Below are positions 18,522 through 26,985 of a DNA stretch of 64,000 nt, one piece after another (within the stretch, counting starts at the first letter, position 1; each line of letters opens with the position of its first letter). The notes under the pieces are model-generated. The model saw only the letters and a list, made by a program, of their open reading frames with translations. It did no database searches and was not told the origin of the DNA. The translations under genes were made by a program, and so were the position numbers. The stretch is from Duganella sp. 1411 (GTDB lineage: Bacteria > Pseudomonadota > Gammaproteobacteria > Burkholderiales > Burkholderiaceae_D), in assembly GCF_017833525.1 (NCBI RefSeq), contig NZ_JAFICD010000005.1:186001-250000 (forward strand). Direction: 5' to 3'.

Positions 18522-18545
18522 AAATAATCACCGATATGATTATTT
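18522..18545. promoter_or_regulatory. Perfect inverted repeat, candidate operator
   Basis: AAATAATCA, six bases, then TGATTATTT: nine-base arms without mismatch in the AT-rich centre of the 475-bp divergent region between the TonB receptor and GH31 genes. The position suits a regulator controlling both arms of the locus. Confidence 0.5.
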
Positions 18546-18565
18546 TTGCGCGCAGCTATTCCCAC

Positions 18566-18598
18566 TTCGTATAGGCGGACGCAATTTTTCTATACGAA
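18566..18598. promoter_or_regulatory. Second perfect inverted repeat, candidate operator
   Basis: TTCGTATAG and CTATACGAA are exact nine-base arms separated by 15 bases, about 20 bp from the AAATAATCA dyad. The half-site spacing would suit a dimer contacting turns about two apart. No regulator gene is immediately adjacent. Confidence 0.45.
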
Positions 18599-18760
18599 TT
18601 GTGGAAAAAAAGTAACGCTCGCGCCGCCGTCGTGGCCCGGCCCGTGCGGGACCGGAATCGGCGGCGCGAAATTTCAGTCCATTGTTTGGTGATTTTCACA
18701 CTTGCGACAGCGTTGCAACGGATACAAAATTATCGACCTGCAATTACAGGATCTTCCCCC

Positions 18761-21088
18761 ATGAAACTGCTTTCACTCCGCGCCGCCTCGACGGTGCTCG
18801 CCTCGGCGCTGGCCGCCACAGCGGTCCACGCCGCGCCGCTCGCCACCCTGGACCGCAATGGCGCCTGGGTCTCGGTGCAGGCCTATGGTCCGAACATCGT
18901 CCACGTCTCGATCGCCGCCGACAAGGCCGAGGCGCTCAAGGCGCCGGGCTACGGCATCATCGCCGAGCACGCGGACGGCGGCGCCTTCCAGCACAAGGCC
19001 GGCGCCGACGGCGACACCTTCTCCTCGTCCGCGCTGACCTTGCACATCAACGCCGCGCCGCCGCCGCGCGTGCCGAGCACCGGCGAGAAGTACTTCGCGC
19101 CGCAACTGGCGCCGGTCGGCCTGCAAGTGAAAAACGCCAGGGGCGAGACCCTCCTGAGCATGAACGGCTGGGAGATGTCGCCGCAGACCGTCAACACCGA
19201 AAAGACCTACCAGGTGGGAGCCTCGTTCGCCGCGCCGGCCGACGAGCATTACTACGGCATGGGGCAGAACCAGGAATCGACCGGCGCGTTGGACCTGCGC
19301 GGCCGCACCATCGACTGCGCGCACTGGTACGACGCGCCGGCCGGCGAGACGGTGTGCGTGCCGTTCATGGTCAGCTCCAAGTCCTACGGCATCGTCTGGG
19401 ACAACCCGTCGGCCACGCGCTTTGTCGCCGCCATCAACGGCCGCACCTCGTTCCAATCCAAGGTGGGGGAGCGCGTCAGCTTCTTCATCATCACCGGCGA
19501 CAAGCCGGAGGCGCTGTACTCGGGCTATGCGCGGCTGACCGGCAAGACGCCGATTCCACCGAAGGCGGCGTTTGGCCTGATCCAGTCGAAGGCGCGCTAC
19601 GACAGCCAGGACCTGATGCTGCGCGTGGCCAAGACCTACCGCGAGAAGAAGTATCCGCTGGACGTGATGGTGCTGGACTGGTTCTACTGGACGCGCATGG
19701 GCCAGATGGACATCAACCCGGCCGAGTTCCCGGACCCGGACGGCATGAACAAGCAGCTGCACGACATGGGCATGCAGTCGATCATCTCGATCTGGCCACG
19801 CTACGAAACGTCGGGCCGCTACTTCAACGAGCTCGATGCCAAGGGCTATCTGCTCAAGGACAAGGACGGCAAGACCGTCGACGGCCTGCCGTTCCGTTCC
19901 GACCGCACCGGCGGCTTGATCGACCCGACCAATCCGGCCGCGCGCGCGTGGTTCTGGCAGAAGGCGCGCGACAATATCCTGTCGCACGGCTTCGACTATC
20001 CGTGGCTCGACGAGACCGAGCCCGATCTGGTGCCGGACGGTTTCTTCTACTCGATCGGCTCGGGCGACCGCTATCACAACCTGTTCCCGCTGCTGCACGT
20101 GGAAGGCGTGGCGCAGGGCATGCGCGCGTGGAAGCCGAACAAGCGCGTGCTGATCCTGTCGCGCGCCGCGTACCTCGGTTCGCAGCGCACCGGCGCGCTG
20201 TTCTGGTCCTCGGACATCCACCCAAGCTGGGAAGCACTGGCGCGCCAGATCCCGACCGGCTTGAACATGACCGCCTCCGGCATCGCCTACTGGGGTAACG
20301 ACATCGGCGGCTGGCAGGGACTGCCGCAGGTCACCAGCGCCACCAAGGCGCCGCTGCTCGATCCATCCGACGCGCGCGACGTGATCGGCCAGTACCACGA
20401 CTATCCGGAGCTGTTCACACGCTGGTTCCAGTACGGGACCTTCCTGCCGACGCTGCGCGTGCACGGCGACCGCAAGGCCACCGAGTTGTGGTCCTTCGGC
20501 CGCGCCGCCGAAACCATCCTGGCCGACTACGACCGCCTGCGTTATCGTTTGATCCCGTACCTGTATTCGAGCGCCAAGACCACCTACGACACCGGCGCGC
20601 CATTCATGCGGCCGTTGTGGATGGACTTCGCCGGCGATCCGAACGTCGCCAACATCGGCACCGAATACATGTTCGGCCCGGCCTTCCTGGTGGCGCCGGT
20701 GACCGAGCAGGGGCAGACGCAGAAGGATGTCTACCTGCCGGCGGGTGCCGACTGGTACAACTACTGGACCAACGAGAAATTCAGCGGCGGCCAGTGGGTC
20801 AAGGTGGCGGCGCCGATCGAGCGCATACCGGTGTTCGTCAAGGCCGGATCGATCGTGCCGGTCGGCGCGGATATTCAGTCGACGGCGACCAAACAGGCGA
20901 TCGTCGCCATCCATGTCTATCCGGGCAAGGACGGCGAGTTCAACCTGTATGACGACGACGGCGCCAGCTACGACTACGAAAAAGGCAAGGGCGCCACCAC
21001 CACCACGCTGCGCTGGAACGACGCCACGCAGAGCCTGAGCGCCAACGACAAGGCGCTGGCCAAGCTGGTCAAGGTGATCGGTAAATAG
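18761..21088 (+). CDS. Glycoside hydrolase family 31 protein (alpha-glucosidase/alpha-xylosidase type)
   Basis: A 775-residue secreted GH31 enzyme. The signal peptide ends near AVHA-APL (about residue 22). The catalytic barrel shows VMVLDWFYWTRMGQMD and the nucleophile region YPWLDETEPD, where the first Asp is the expected nucleophile. The distal beta-sheet domain contains VTEQGQTQKDVYLP and VFVKAGSIVPVG. I chose ATG 18761, which precedes the signal peptide; the longer frame from 18599 would bury it. It is divergent from the TonB receptor operon and probably removes alpha-linked xylose, glucose or galactose from the imported glycan. Exact specificity is not readable. Confidence 0.88.
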   Translation: MKLLSLRAASTVLASALAATAVHAAPLATLDRNGAWVSVQAYGPNIVHVSIAADKAEALKAPGYGIIAEHADGGAFQHKAGADGDTFSSSALTLHINAAPPPRVPSTGEKYFAPQLAPVGLQVKNARGETLLSMNGWEMSPQTVNTEKTYQVGASFAAPADEHYYGMGQNQESTGALDLRGRTIDCAHWYDAPAGETVCVPFMVSSKSYGIVWDNPSATRFVAAINGRTSFQSKVGERVSFFIITGDKPEALYSGYARLTGKTPIPPKAAFGLIQSKARYDSQDLMLRVAKTYREKKYPLDVMVLDWFYWTRMGQMDINPAEFPDPDGMNKQLHDMGMQSIISIWPRYETSGRYFNELDAKGYLLKDKDGKTVDGLPFRSDRTGGLIDPTNPAARAWFWQKARDNILSHGFDYPWLDETEPDLVPDGFFYSIGSGDRYHNLFPLLHVEGVAQGMRAWKPNKRVLILSRAAYLGSQRTGALFWSSDIHPSWEALARQIPTGLNMTASGIAYWGNDIGGWQGLPQVTSATKAPLLDPSDARDVIGQYHDYPELFTRWFQYGTFLPTLRVHGDRKATELWSFGRAAETILADYDRLRYRLIPYLYSSAKTTYDTGAPFMRPLWMDFAGDPNVANIGTEYMFGPAFLVAPVTEQGQTQKDVYLPAGADWYNYWTNEKFSGGQWVKVAAPIERIPVFVKAGSIVPVGADIQSTATKQAIVAIHVYPGKDGEFNLYDDDGASYDYEKGKGATTTTLRWNDATQSLSANDKALAKLVKVIGK

Positions 21089-21110
21089 ACCGCGCCGTTA
21101 ACACGCAATA

Positions 21111-21208
21111 CACGTAGGGCGGATTAGGCGGAACGCCGTAATCGGCCATGCATGCGCCGGTGGCGGCGCATGCATGGCCGATTACGCTGCGCTAATCCGC
21201 CCTACGTG
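21111..21208. repeat. Dispersed palindromic repeat, full copy
   Basis: A complete copy running from CACGTAGGGCGGATTAGGCG to GCTAATCCGCCCTACGTG, able to fold into a long imperfect hairpin. It follows the GH31 stop by 23 bp and occupies much of the 344-bp gap before the PHB depolymerase gene. Confidence 0.85.
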
Positions 21209-21333
21209 TTTCAAAGGCTCGCTGTCGTCCGGGGCCTCCTCCAGCCCTCCAGCACCCGCTCCAACGTCCCCCCCCGATATCTCCGTCGTGCCCCGGCTGC
21301 CAAATGCGTCCGGCCCGATCCGTGCAGAAAATC

Positions 21334-21347
21334 TTGATAAATCTCAA
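21334..21347. promoter_or_regulatory. FNR/Anr-like box
   Basis: TTGATAAATCTCAA matches the TTGAT-N4-ATCAA consensus at nine of ten positions. It lies about 85 bp upstream of the PHB depolymerase start. Oxygen-responsive control of PHB turnover would make sense but is only inferred. Confidence 0.3.
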
Positions 21348-21432
21348 TAAGCTGCCCCGCCTGGATCAGACAATACTGTTTCTACGCGGCCATGGCGCAT
21401 CGGCCGGTCCACCCACATAAACAGGAGGCGCG

Positions 21433-22509
21433 ATGGTCGCAAACACAGACGCGGATATTGTTCAACTCGGATCGTACGGAGCGTCGAAAAGCAATAATTC
21501 GATCTCCGGCCTGTCGTCGGGGGCCTTCATGACGGTGCAGCTGCACCTGGCCCGTTCGGCCAGCTTCGCGGGGGCGGGCATTATCGCCGGGGGACCGTTC
21601 CGCTGCGCCCAGACATATCGTTCCCGCAAGACGGTGGCGGCGGAGGACGCCTACATCGAGAACGCCCTGTATATCTGTATGAGCCCGTTGATCCCGCAAA
21701 CCGCGCCCGATCCCCGGCAACTGGCCGATATGACGCGGGACACGGCCAGGGCGGGCTTGATCGACGATCTTTCCAATCTGGCCGATGACCGGCTCTACAT
21801 CTTCACCGGCAGCCGGGACCAGGTCGTGTATTCCGACGTGGTCGCGAAAACCCGCCAGTTCTACGAAATGCTGGGTGTAAAAGGGGAGAATATCGCTTAC
21901 CACGACAACGTGCCGGCGGGCCATTCCATCATCACGGACAATCCGGAGGATTCGGCATTGGCGGCCAATCAGCCGCCATACATCAACAACGGCGGCTTCA
22001 TGCAATCCCACCATATCCTGGAACATATTTATGGCGCGCTGAAGCCGGCCTCCGAGCGTCTGGCCGGGCGTTTGCTGCGTTTCGACCAGACGGAGTTTCT
22101 CGGCAAGGACGCGCAGTGGACCAGCATGAGCCGATTCGGCTACGCCTACATCCCGTCGCAGGTGCTGGCCGGCGCCGTGGCCGCGCCGCGCGTGCATATC
22201 GCCCTGCATGGCTGCAAGCAGGGCTACAACTTCACGGACTGCGTCAGCGGCCGCCCCGACACGGCCAACCGTCCGCCCTACGGCAACCGCTATATCACCA
22301 CCACCGGCTATAACAATATCGCCGAAAGCAACGACATCATCGTGCTGTACCCGCAAGCCGAGGGCACGGACAACGGCCACCTCCAAAACCCGGACGGGTG
22401 CTGGGACTGGTGGGGATACAGCTGCAAGGATGCGAAGTCGCTTTACTATTCCCGTGATGCCGTGCAGATCAAGGCCATTCACGCCATGCTGGACCGCCTT
22501 TGCGCTTGA
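21433..22509 (+). CDS. PHB depolymerase family esterase, type-2 catalytic domain
   Basis: A 358-residue serine hydrolase that cleaves poly- or oligo(3-hydroxybutyrate). The lipase box GLSSG places the nucleophile at Ser28. The Asp lies in TGSRDQVVYSD, the His in VPAGHSIIT, and the oxyanion His in LHGCKQGYNF. The order Ser-Asp-His-oxyanion marks the type-2 catalytic domain. No signal peptide is visible, unlike secreted depolymerases, so an intracellular role is suggested. AGGAGG six to ten bases ahead fixes the start. The next gene may encode a granule-associated protein. Confidence 0.86.
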   Translation: MVANTDADIVQLGSYGASKSNNSISGLSSGAFMTVQLHLARSASFAGAGIIAGGPFRCAQTYRSRKTVAAEDAYIENALYICMSPLIPQTAPDPRQLADMTRDTARAGLIDDLSNLADDRLYIFTGSRDQVVYSDVVAKTRQFYEMLGVKGENIAYHDNVPAGHSIITDNPEDSALAANQPPYINNGGFMQSHHILEHIYGALKPASERLAGRLLRFDQTEFLGKDAQWTSMSRFGYAYIPSQVLAGAVAAPRVHIALHGCKQGYNFTDCVSGRPDTANRPPYGNRYITTTGYNNIAESNDIIVLYPQAEGTDNGHLQNPDGCWDWWGYSCKDAKSLYYSRDAVQIKAIHAMLDRLCA

Positions 22510-22527
22510 AGGCCTATGGAGGATGTC

Positions 22528-23019
22528 ATGAGTATATTTCCCTTCGCAGTCGACTTGAAATCGAACGAGCAACCAAACCTCGCCGCCGAAGCCGGGGCGC
22601 TTGCTTCGAGCGCGACGACCCATCTGGCGCAGGCGCTGACCACGCAGAGGCTGACGCAAAAATACGCCACCAGCATGGCCAACAACAGCGCTTTGTCGCT
22701 CACGCTGGCGACGCGGCTGTGGGATCCGACCGTCTGGAGCGAGGCGATGCAGCTGGAGGCGGCCATCTTGCGGCGCTTGCATACGCAGGGGCTCAATTGG
22801 CGCAAGGGTTGCACGATACTGCTCGAAGATTACGAGCAACTGCGCCAGGCCAACACCATGTCCAAGCTGATGGAGAAACAGGGCAATCTGATTTCGCAAT
22901 TCTCCCAACTGCTGACCAGCCAGACGACGGATTTCATCGCGCTGCTGGAGAACATCGATGTCGATTATGGCTATTGGGCCAGCCAGAAGCAGAGTGAGCC
23001 GCCGGCGGCTCAGGCATAA
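22528..23019 (+). CDS. Phasin-like helical protein (function uncertain)
   Basis: A 163-residue protein without signal peptide or membrane span. It is predicted almost wholly helical, with Leu/Ala/Gln-rich amphipathic stretches (LAQALTTQRLTQKYATSMA, EKQGNLISQFSQLLTSQ). Size, composition and its place 18 bp after the PHB depolymerase gene suggest a phasin or other granule-surface protein, but I do not recognise a firm family motif. I chose ATG 22528, which follows GGAGG; ATG 22516 is in frame but overlaps that site. Confidence 0.6.
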   Translation: MSIFPFAVDLKSNEQPNLAAEAGALASSATTHLAQALTTQRLTQKYATSMANNSALSLTLATRLWDPTVWSEAMQLEAAILRRLHTQGLNWRKGCTILLEDYEQLRQANTMSKLMEKQGNLISQFSQLLTSQTTDFIALLENIDVDYGYWASQKQSEPPAAQA

Positions 23020-23172
23020 ATAGATTGCGCCGCCGAGGTTAAGCCTTGCTTCAGAGCGTGTGTTGACCTGCCACGTCGGTATAAAGATGGTAGTAATAAT
23101 TAGTCTACCAAATGTCAAAAACATTTAAATATTAATTAATAATATGATATTGTTAACAAGCAAATCGTGACC

Positions 23173-23201
23173 TGGCAACAGGGGGTTGCCACGGTTTTTT
23201 T
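23173..23201 (+). terminator. Hairpin with T-run (terminator or leader attenuator)
   Basis: TGGCAAC-AGGGG-GTTGCCA, a seven-base perfect stem, then CGG and seven Ts. It is 154 bp after the phasin-like gene and only 28 bp before the metalloprotease start, behind a very AT-rich stretch. It could end the upstream transcript or attenuate the downstream one. Confidence 0.55.
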
Positions 23202-23228
23202 GGCGATTGACCAATACGGGAGACCTTC

Positions 23229-24929
23229 ATGCATAGTCGAGGCACATTGGGATATGGCCTGCGCCAGCTAGAGACGAGCCGCTTGGCTCGGCTGGTTGGC
23301 GTCGGGGCACTCTGCTTGTTCGGAGTTTTAGGTTTGGCTGTGAACGACGCCAAAGCCGACACCAAGGGCAAGGTGTTGTACGGAAAGTTGACATACGACC
23401 GGGTACCGTCGACGCTGGAGAACGGGCTTAACTACAGCGCGGTCGTGCCAAAGCCCATCCGCAACGTGCGGGTGGTGCTGGTTGAATACAACAAAGAGAG
23501 CCCCACGAACCGGGAACTCGCGGTCACCACCTCAGGGGAAGACGGCAGCTACAGCTTCGCGGTTCCCGATCTGGTAACCCGGGTCAGGGTTCGGGCGTAC
23601 GCCGAGACGGCCAATCCGCCATTGTTCGTTCAGGACAACACCAACGGCAACGCCCTATACACGCTGGAGTCTGCTGCAATTACGACGACCGCGGCGGCCA
23701 CCGTCAAGGACTTGAACGCCGGCAGCGGCTGGGGAGGGGCGTCCTACACGGGCGCGCGCACGGCCGCACCGTTTGCCAGCCTCGACACGCTCTACTCGAC
23801 GGCGCGCGCTTTCATGGCGGTGCGACCCCAGCTGAATTTTCCCGCGTTGCCCATTAACTGGAGCGTCAACAATCGTCCGGAATCTGGCGATATCGCTTCG
23901 GGCCAGATCGACACTTCGCACTACAACAGTGGCACGGGCGGCATCTACATCCTCGGCAAGGCGGATGTGGATACCGACGAATACGATGCCCATGTCATGG
24001 TGCATGAATGGGGACACTACTTTGAAGACAAGCTGGGTCGCTCGGACAGCATCGGTGGGACTCACGGCGCCGGCGACATCATCGATCCACGGCTTGCCTT
24101 TGGCGAGGGGTGGGGAAATGCGCTGAGCGCGATGATACTTTTTCCGGACGCGAAGTACCGGGATACCGGAGGCGTCGGCCAGGGCAACACAACGCTCATC
24201 ATCGACATGGAAACCAACGACTCCAACGATCCGACGCCGGGCTGGTTCTCCGAGGCTTCGGTGCAATCCGTGCTGTATGACCTCTTCGACCCGGCGAACG
24301 AGTCGTTTGATAGGGTGGCGCTTGGACTGGGACCGATCTACGACATCATGACGGGGGGGCAGAAGAGTACCCCGGCGGTGACTTCCATTTTTTCGTTCAT
24401 CAACGCCTTGAAAACAGTCCCCGGCACCTCGGCCTCCACGATTGCGGCAATCGACAGCGTGACGTCGAAGTCGGGTATCAGCCCCGTTCAAGACGAGTTT
24501 GGGACCGGCGAAACCAACAACGGCGGCAATGCGGCGAACCTGCCGGTGTTCCGGCAGATGACGGTGGACGGCGAGAGCCAGACCCTGACGTTCCTGGCGG
24601 ATGTGAACCGCAATAACAAGCTTGGAGCGAACCGCTTCATCAGGTTCACCAGCCCTGCCGCAGGTCCGCTCCAGGTCATCGGGACCTCGAGCGGCGACAT
24701 CGGGCTCAAGCTGTTCGAAGACGGCAAGCTGATCGCCGCTGCTGACAGTTACATCAGTGGAACCGAGCAGTTTTCGTTCGCCGCCAAGGCCAACAAGTTG
24801 TACGTCCTCGCGGTCCAAGGCTTCAATGTCAACGGGAGCGGCCAATACACCGCGTCGATGCGCATCGCAAGCGGTGAGATCGCGGGCAAAGGCATGATAG
24901 TCAATCAAAAAACCAAAACGGTCCGCTAA
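23229..24929 (+). CDS. Secreted zinc metalloprotease-like protein (HEXXH)
   Basis: A 566-residue exported protein. The signal region spans residues about 18-44 (LVGVGALCLFGVLGLAV, cleaved near AKA-DT). It is followed by a carboxypeptidase-regulatory/CNA-B-like beta domain (VRVVLVEYN to GEDGSYSFAVPD). The zinc motif HEWGH covers residues 259-263 and a likely third ligand is Glu293 in FGEGWGNAL, a gluzincin layout. The C-terminal part (VIGTSSGDIGLKLFEDGKL) resembles a pre-peptidase beta-domain. GGGAGA precedes the ATG. It leads a row of three genes for exported proteins ending in a PEP-CTERM protein. The substrate is unknown. Confidence 0.75.
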   Translation: MHSRGTLGYGLRQLETSRLARLVGVGALCLFGVLGLAVNDAKADTKGKVLYGKLTYDRVPSTLENGLNYSAVVPKPIRNVRVVLVEYNKESPTNRELAVTTSGEDGSYSFAVPDLVTRVRVRAYAETANPPLFVQDNTNGNALYTLESAAITTTAAATVKDLNAGSGWGGASYTGARTAAPFASLDTLYSTARAFMAVRPQLNFPALPINWSVNNRPESGDIASGQIDTSHYNSGTGGIYILGKADVDTDEYDAHVMVHEWGHYFEDKLGRSDSIGGTHGAGDIIDPRLAFGEGWGNALSAMILFPDAKYRDTGGVGQGNTTLIIDMETNDSNDPTPGWFSEASVQSVLYDLFDPANESFDRVALGLGPIYDIMTGGQKSTPAVTSIFSFINALKTVPGTSASTIAAIDSVTSKSGISPVQDEFGTGETNNGGNAANLPVFRQMTVDGESQTLTFLADVNRNNKLGANRFIRFTSPAAGPLQVIGTSSGDIGLKLFEDGKLIAAADSYISGTEQFSFAAKANKLYVLAVQGFNVNGSGQYTASMRIASGEIAGKGMIVNQKTKTVR

Positions 24930-24959
24930 AGCGTTCCCCACCTCCTTAAGGATGCCATC

Positions 24960-25436
24960 ATGCAAGTGAAAATTTCAACACTGGCGGCGGCGCTCGCCGT
25001 CGGACTGATCACCTCATTCACGGCCGCGGCCGTCCACGCCAAGCCCAATGCGCCCGTGGAAATCTCCGGAACGGTGCAAGCTCAACAAGCCACGCTGAAG
25101 ATCGCCTTCGAGTCGGCCGCGCAGCAGGTCAATGTTCGGGTCTACGGCGTGGATGGCCTGACCGTGGTTGGAGCGAAGTCTCCCGTTATCGGCGGGACTT
25201 TCGCCGCCGGCCAAGTGATGACGCTGCTGGTCAACTACACGCCCCCGCCGGGCACGAGCAATCTGGCGGTGCAGGTCGATGGCCAGTTTGACGGCAAACG
25301 AGGTTCGAAGATTTCGTCGTTCACCGTGCAAAACGGCCCGGCCGCCAAATCCAGCGTTGCCAGCAGCACCGCGCCGACCATTTCGGTCGACGGTCGCGGC
25401 CGGCGGATTGCCATCCTGCCAGCGCAAACCAAATAG
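24960..25436 (+). CDS. Small exported protein of unknown function
   Basis: A 158-residue protein with a clear signal peptide (LAAALAVGLITSFTAAAVHA, cleaved near residue 27) and a beta-rich body of alternating hydrophobic residues (LKIAFESAAQQVNVRVYGV, VMTLLVNYTPPPG). The C-terminus is basic and carries no sorting motif. It starts 30 bp after the metalloprotease stop with AAGGA ahead, so the two are likely co-transcribed. It may be a propeptide, inhibitor or partner of that enzyme, which is inferred from position only. Confidence 0.65.
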   Translation: MQVKISTLAAALAVGLITSFTAAAVHAKPNAPVEISGTVQAQQATLKIAFESAAQQVNVRVYGVDGLTVVGAKSPVIGGTFAAGQVMTLLVNYTPPPGTSNLAVQVDGQFDGKRGSKISSFTVQNGPAAKSSVASSTAPTISVDGRGRRIAILPAQTK

Positions 25437-25447
25437 CAACGGGTGCC

Positions 25448-25486
25448 GGCAAGACCCGCGCTCTTTACGGGCGCGGCGCTCTTGCC
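25448..25486. terminator. GC-rich stem-loop
   Basis: The outer arms GGCAAGA and TCTTGCC enclose a GC-rich inner stem (CCCGCGC/GCGCGG). It lies in the gap before the PEP-CTERM gene. There is no clean U-run, so termination is uncertain. Confidence 0.4.
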
Positions 25487-25539
25487 TGGGCTTTCGCCTA
25501 CCAGCCTATGACTTAGCCATTATTGAAAAGGAATAAACC

Positions 25540-26094
25540 ATGTTTCTGAAATCGACACTGCTCGCCCTGGCCTTTTTTGCCTTTGCATCGACCGCCCAGG
25601 CTGATTCCATCCACACCATCACCGGCGACACGACTGGCGCCGCCATCTTTAATCGACCGGTCGAGGACCTTTCCGGCTTGTCGGCAATCGGCACGGATGT
25701 GAGCTTCAACCAATTCAGCTTCACGGTTTCCGCAGCGGGCGATTACTCGTTCTTGACGACGGCGACTTTCGACTCGCTCGTTTTCCTGTACAGCCCGCGC
25801 TTCGATTCCCACTCGTCACTGACGAACGCCCTGATCGGTAACGACGATCTTCTTGGTACGACCACTTCGGGCTTCGTGACCCACCTGGACGCCAACACGG
25901 CTTACGTACTGGTGATTACCGGTTATGAAGGCTTCGAGTATGGCCAGTACAGCACGACCATTGGCGGGCCCGGCACCGTCGACGTCGCCGTCCGCGCCGT
26001 TCCCGAACCCGAGACCTATGCGCTGATGGCAGCTGGCCTGGGCGTCGTGGGCTTGGCACGCCGTCGTCGTGCGCAGTCCTTGAAGATGGCCTGA
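25540..26094 (+). CDS. PEP-CTERM sorting domain protein (DVUA0089-like)
   Basis: A 184-residue surface protein. The signal peptide ends at AQA-DS (about residue 21). The middle is a beta-sandwich of the DVUA0089/pre-peptidase type (FSFTVSAAGDYSFLTTATFD, TAYVLVITGYEGFEYGQYS). The C-terminus is a textbook PEP-CTERM: VPEPETYALMAAGLG, a hydrophobic span, then RRRR. Such proteins are processed by exosortase EpsH/XrtA and linked to exopolysaccharide, so the genome should encode that system. It closes the exported-protein cluster beginning at 23229. Confidence 0.88.
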   Translation: MFLKSTLLALAFFAFASTAQADSIHTITGDTTGAAIFNRPVEDLSGLSAIGTDVSFNQFSFTVSAAGDYSFLTTATFDSLVFLYSPRFDSHSSLTNALIGNDDLLGTTTSGFVTHLDANTAYVLVITGYEGFEYGQYSTTIGGPGTVDVAVRAVPEPETYALMAAGLGVVGLARRRRAQSLKMA

Positions 26095-26397
26095 CCAGGC
26101 ATCGGGGCGGCACCGTTCGGCTGAGCCGTCCCGATCGGCGAGGACATGGCGGCGGCGCGTTTGCCGCCGTGTCGGCACCGGCAAACAGGTAGTTGCCACG
26201 GGCGGTGGCGACTCCACGTCATCGCCGGTCGTGCTGTTGGGTTGGATAGCTTGGCAAGCAGGCGAGCGGTACGTCGCGCCGTGCTGCTTCCTGTTTTTGG
26301 CATGTGGGCAGACGATGGCACCAAGCCCAAAGATGACGTCGCCTATCAGAAAGCGATACGCGCGGAATGTGGTATTCCCGAAGCCAAGGAGACCAAT

Positions 26398-26928
26398 GTG
26401 AGACGTTACATCATCACCGAAGGTGCCAAAACTACGGCTGGCGGCGTTGTGATAAAGGCTAGTAGCCACGGCTCAATTCAAGGCGCACGTATCGCCGTGG
26501 AGAATGACCCTATCATATGCAACAGCTGCGGCGGCACAGGTTATATTTTGTGCGTGGGTCCTCGGCTAGTCGAGCTATGGAACGATATTGCGGTCGCTCT
26601 TGAAAATGACATTTGTATCTGTGGCTGCACGCCTCACCCTCGCTTAATCGCCAGTCAGACTTTGCGGAGCCAAGTGATCGACGGCACCACAGCGACGTCC
26701 TATGCTGCGGAAATCGCGGAAAATAACGGCGTCGTAGCGGACGCTGGTGAATCCTCGCCCGATCCGCAATCCTATGATCTGGATTTTCTGATTACAAACG
26801 AAATCACTGGGCGACCGGCAATCGACCATCCCTACGTCCTCGAACTTGCTAGCGGCGTGCGCCTGGAAGGCAGGACGGACCAGGACGGGAAACCCAAAGA
26901 ATTTCCGCGAAGCAGGCAGACCATGTGA
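26398..26928 (+). CDS. PAAR domain protein, C-terminus frameshifted
   Basis: T6SS spike-tip protein. GTG 26398 follows AAGGAG and gives the standard PAAR opening VRRYIITEGAKTTAGGVVIK; the longer frame from 26146 runs through poorly coding sequence. Cysteine-containing loops (CNSCGGTGYILCVG, CICGCTPHP) fit PAAR relatives. The current frame ends abruptly after DQDGKPKEF at 26928. One added A in the GGGAAACCC run near 26890 would restore GKTQRISAKQADHVTLQVYE and extend the protein to TAA 26982-26984, one base before the effector ATG. The gene is therefore either broken or carries a sequencing error. Base composition is more AT-rich than in the neighbours. Confidence 0.75.
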   Translation: MRRYIITEGAKTTAGGVVIKASSHGSIQGARIAVENDPIICNSCGGTGYILCVGPRLVELWNDIAVALENDICICGCTPHPRLIASQTLRSQVIDGTTATSYAAEIAENNGVVADAGESSPDPQSYDLDFLITNEITGRPAIDHPYVLELASGVRLEGRTDQDGKPKEFPRSRQTM

Positions 26929-26985
26929 CGCTCCAAGTATATGAGTCGGATCCCACACCGATCAATCCGCATTGGGACCGCTAAA

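Noticed and set aside
23173..23191. Sigma-54 promoter (TGGCAA...TTGCC) before the metalloprotease gene
   Set aside because: GG and GC are fourteen bases apart instead of twelve, and the sequence is a perfect hairpin with a T-run.
26146..26397. N-terminal extension of the PAAR frame
   Set aside because: The stretch has poor coding character, and GTG 26398 with AAGGAG in front gives the standard PAAR N-terminus.
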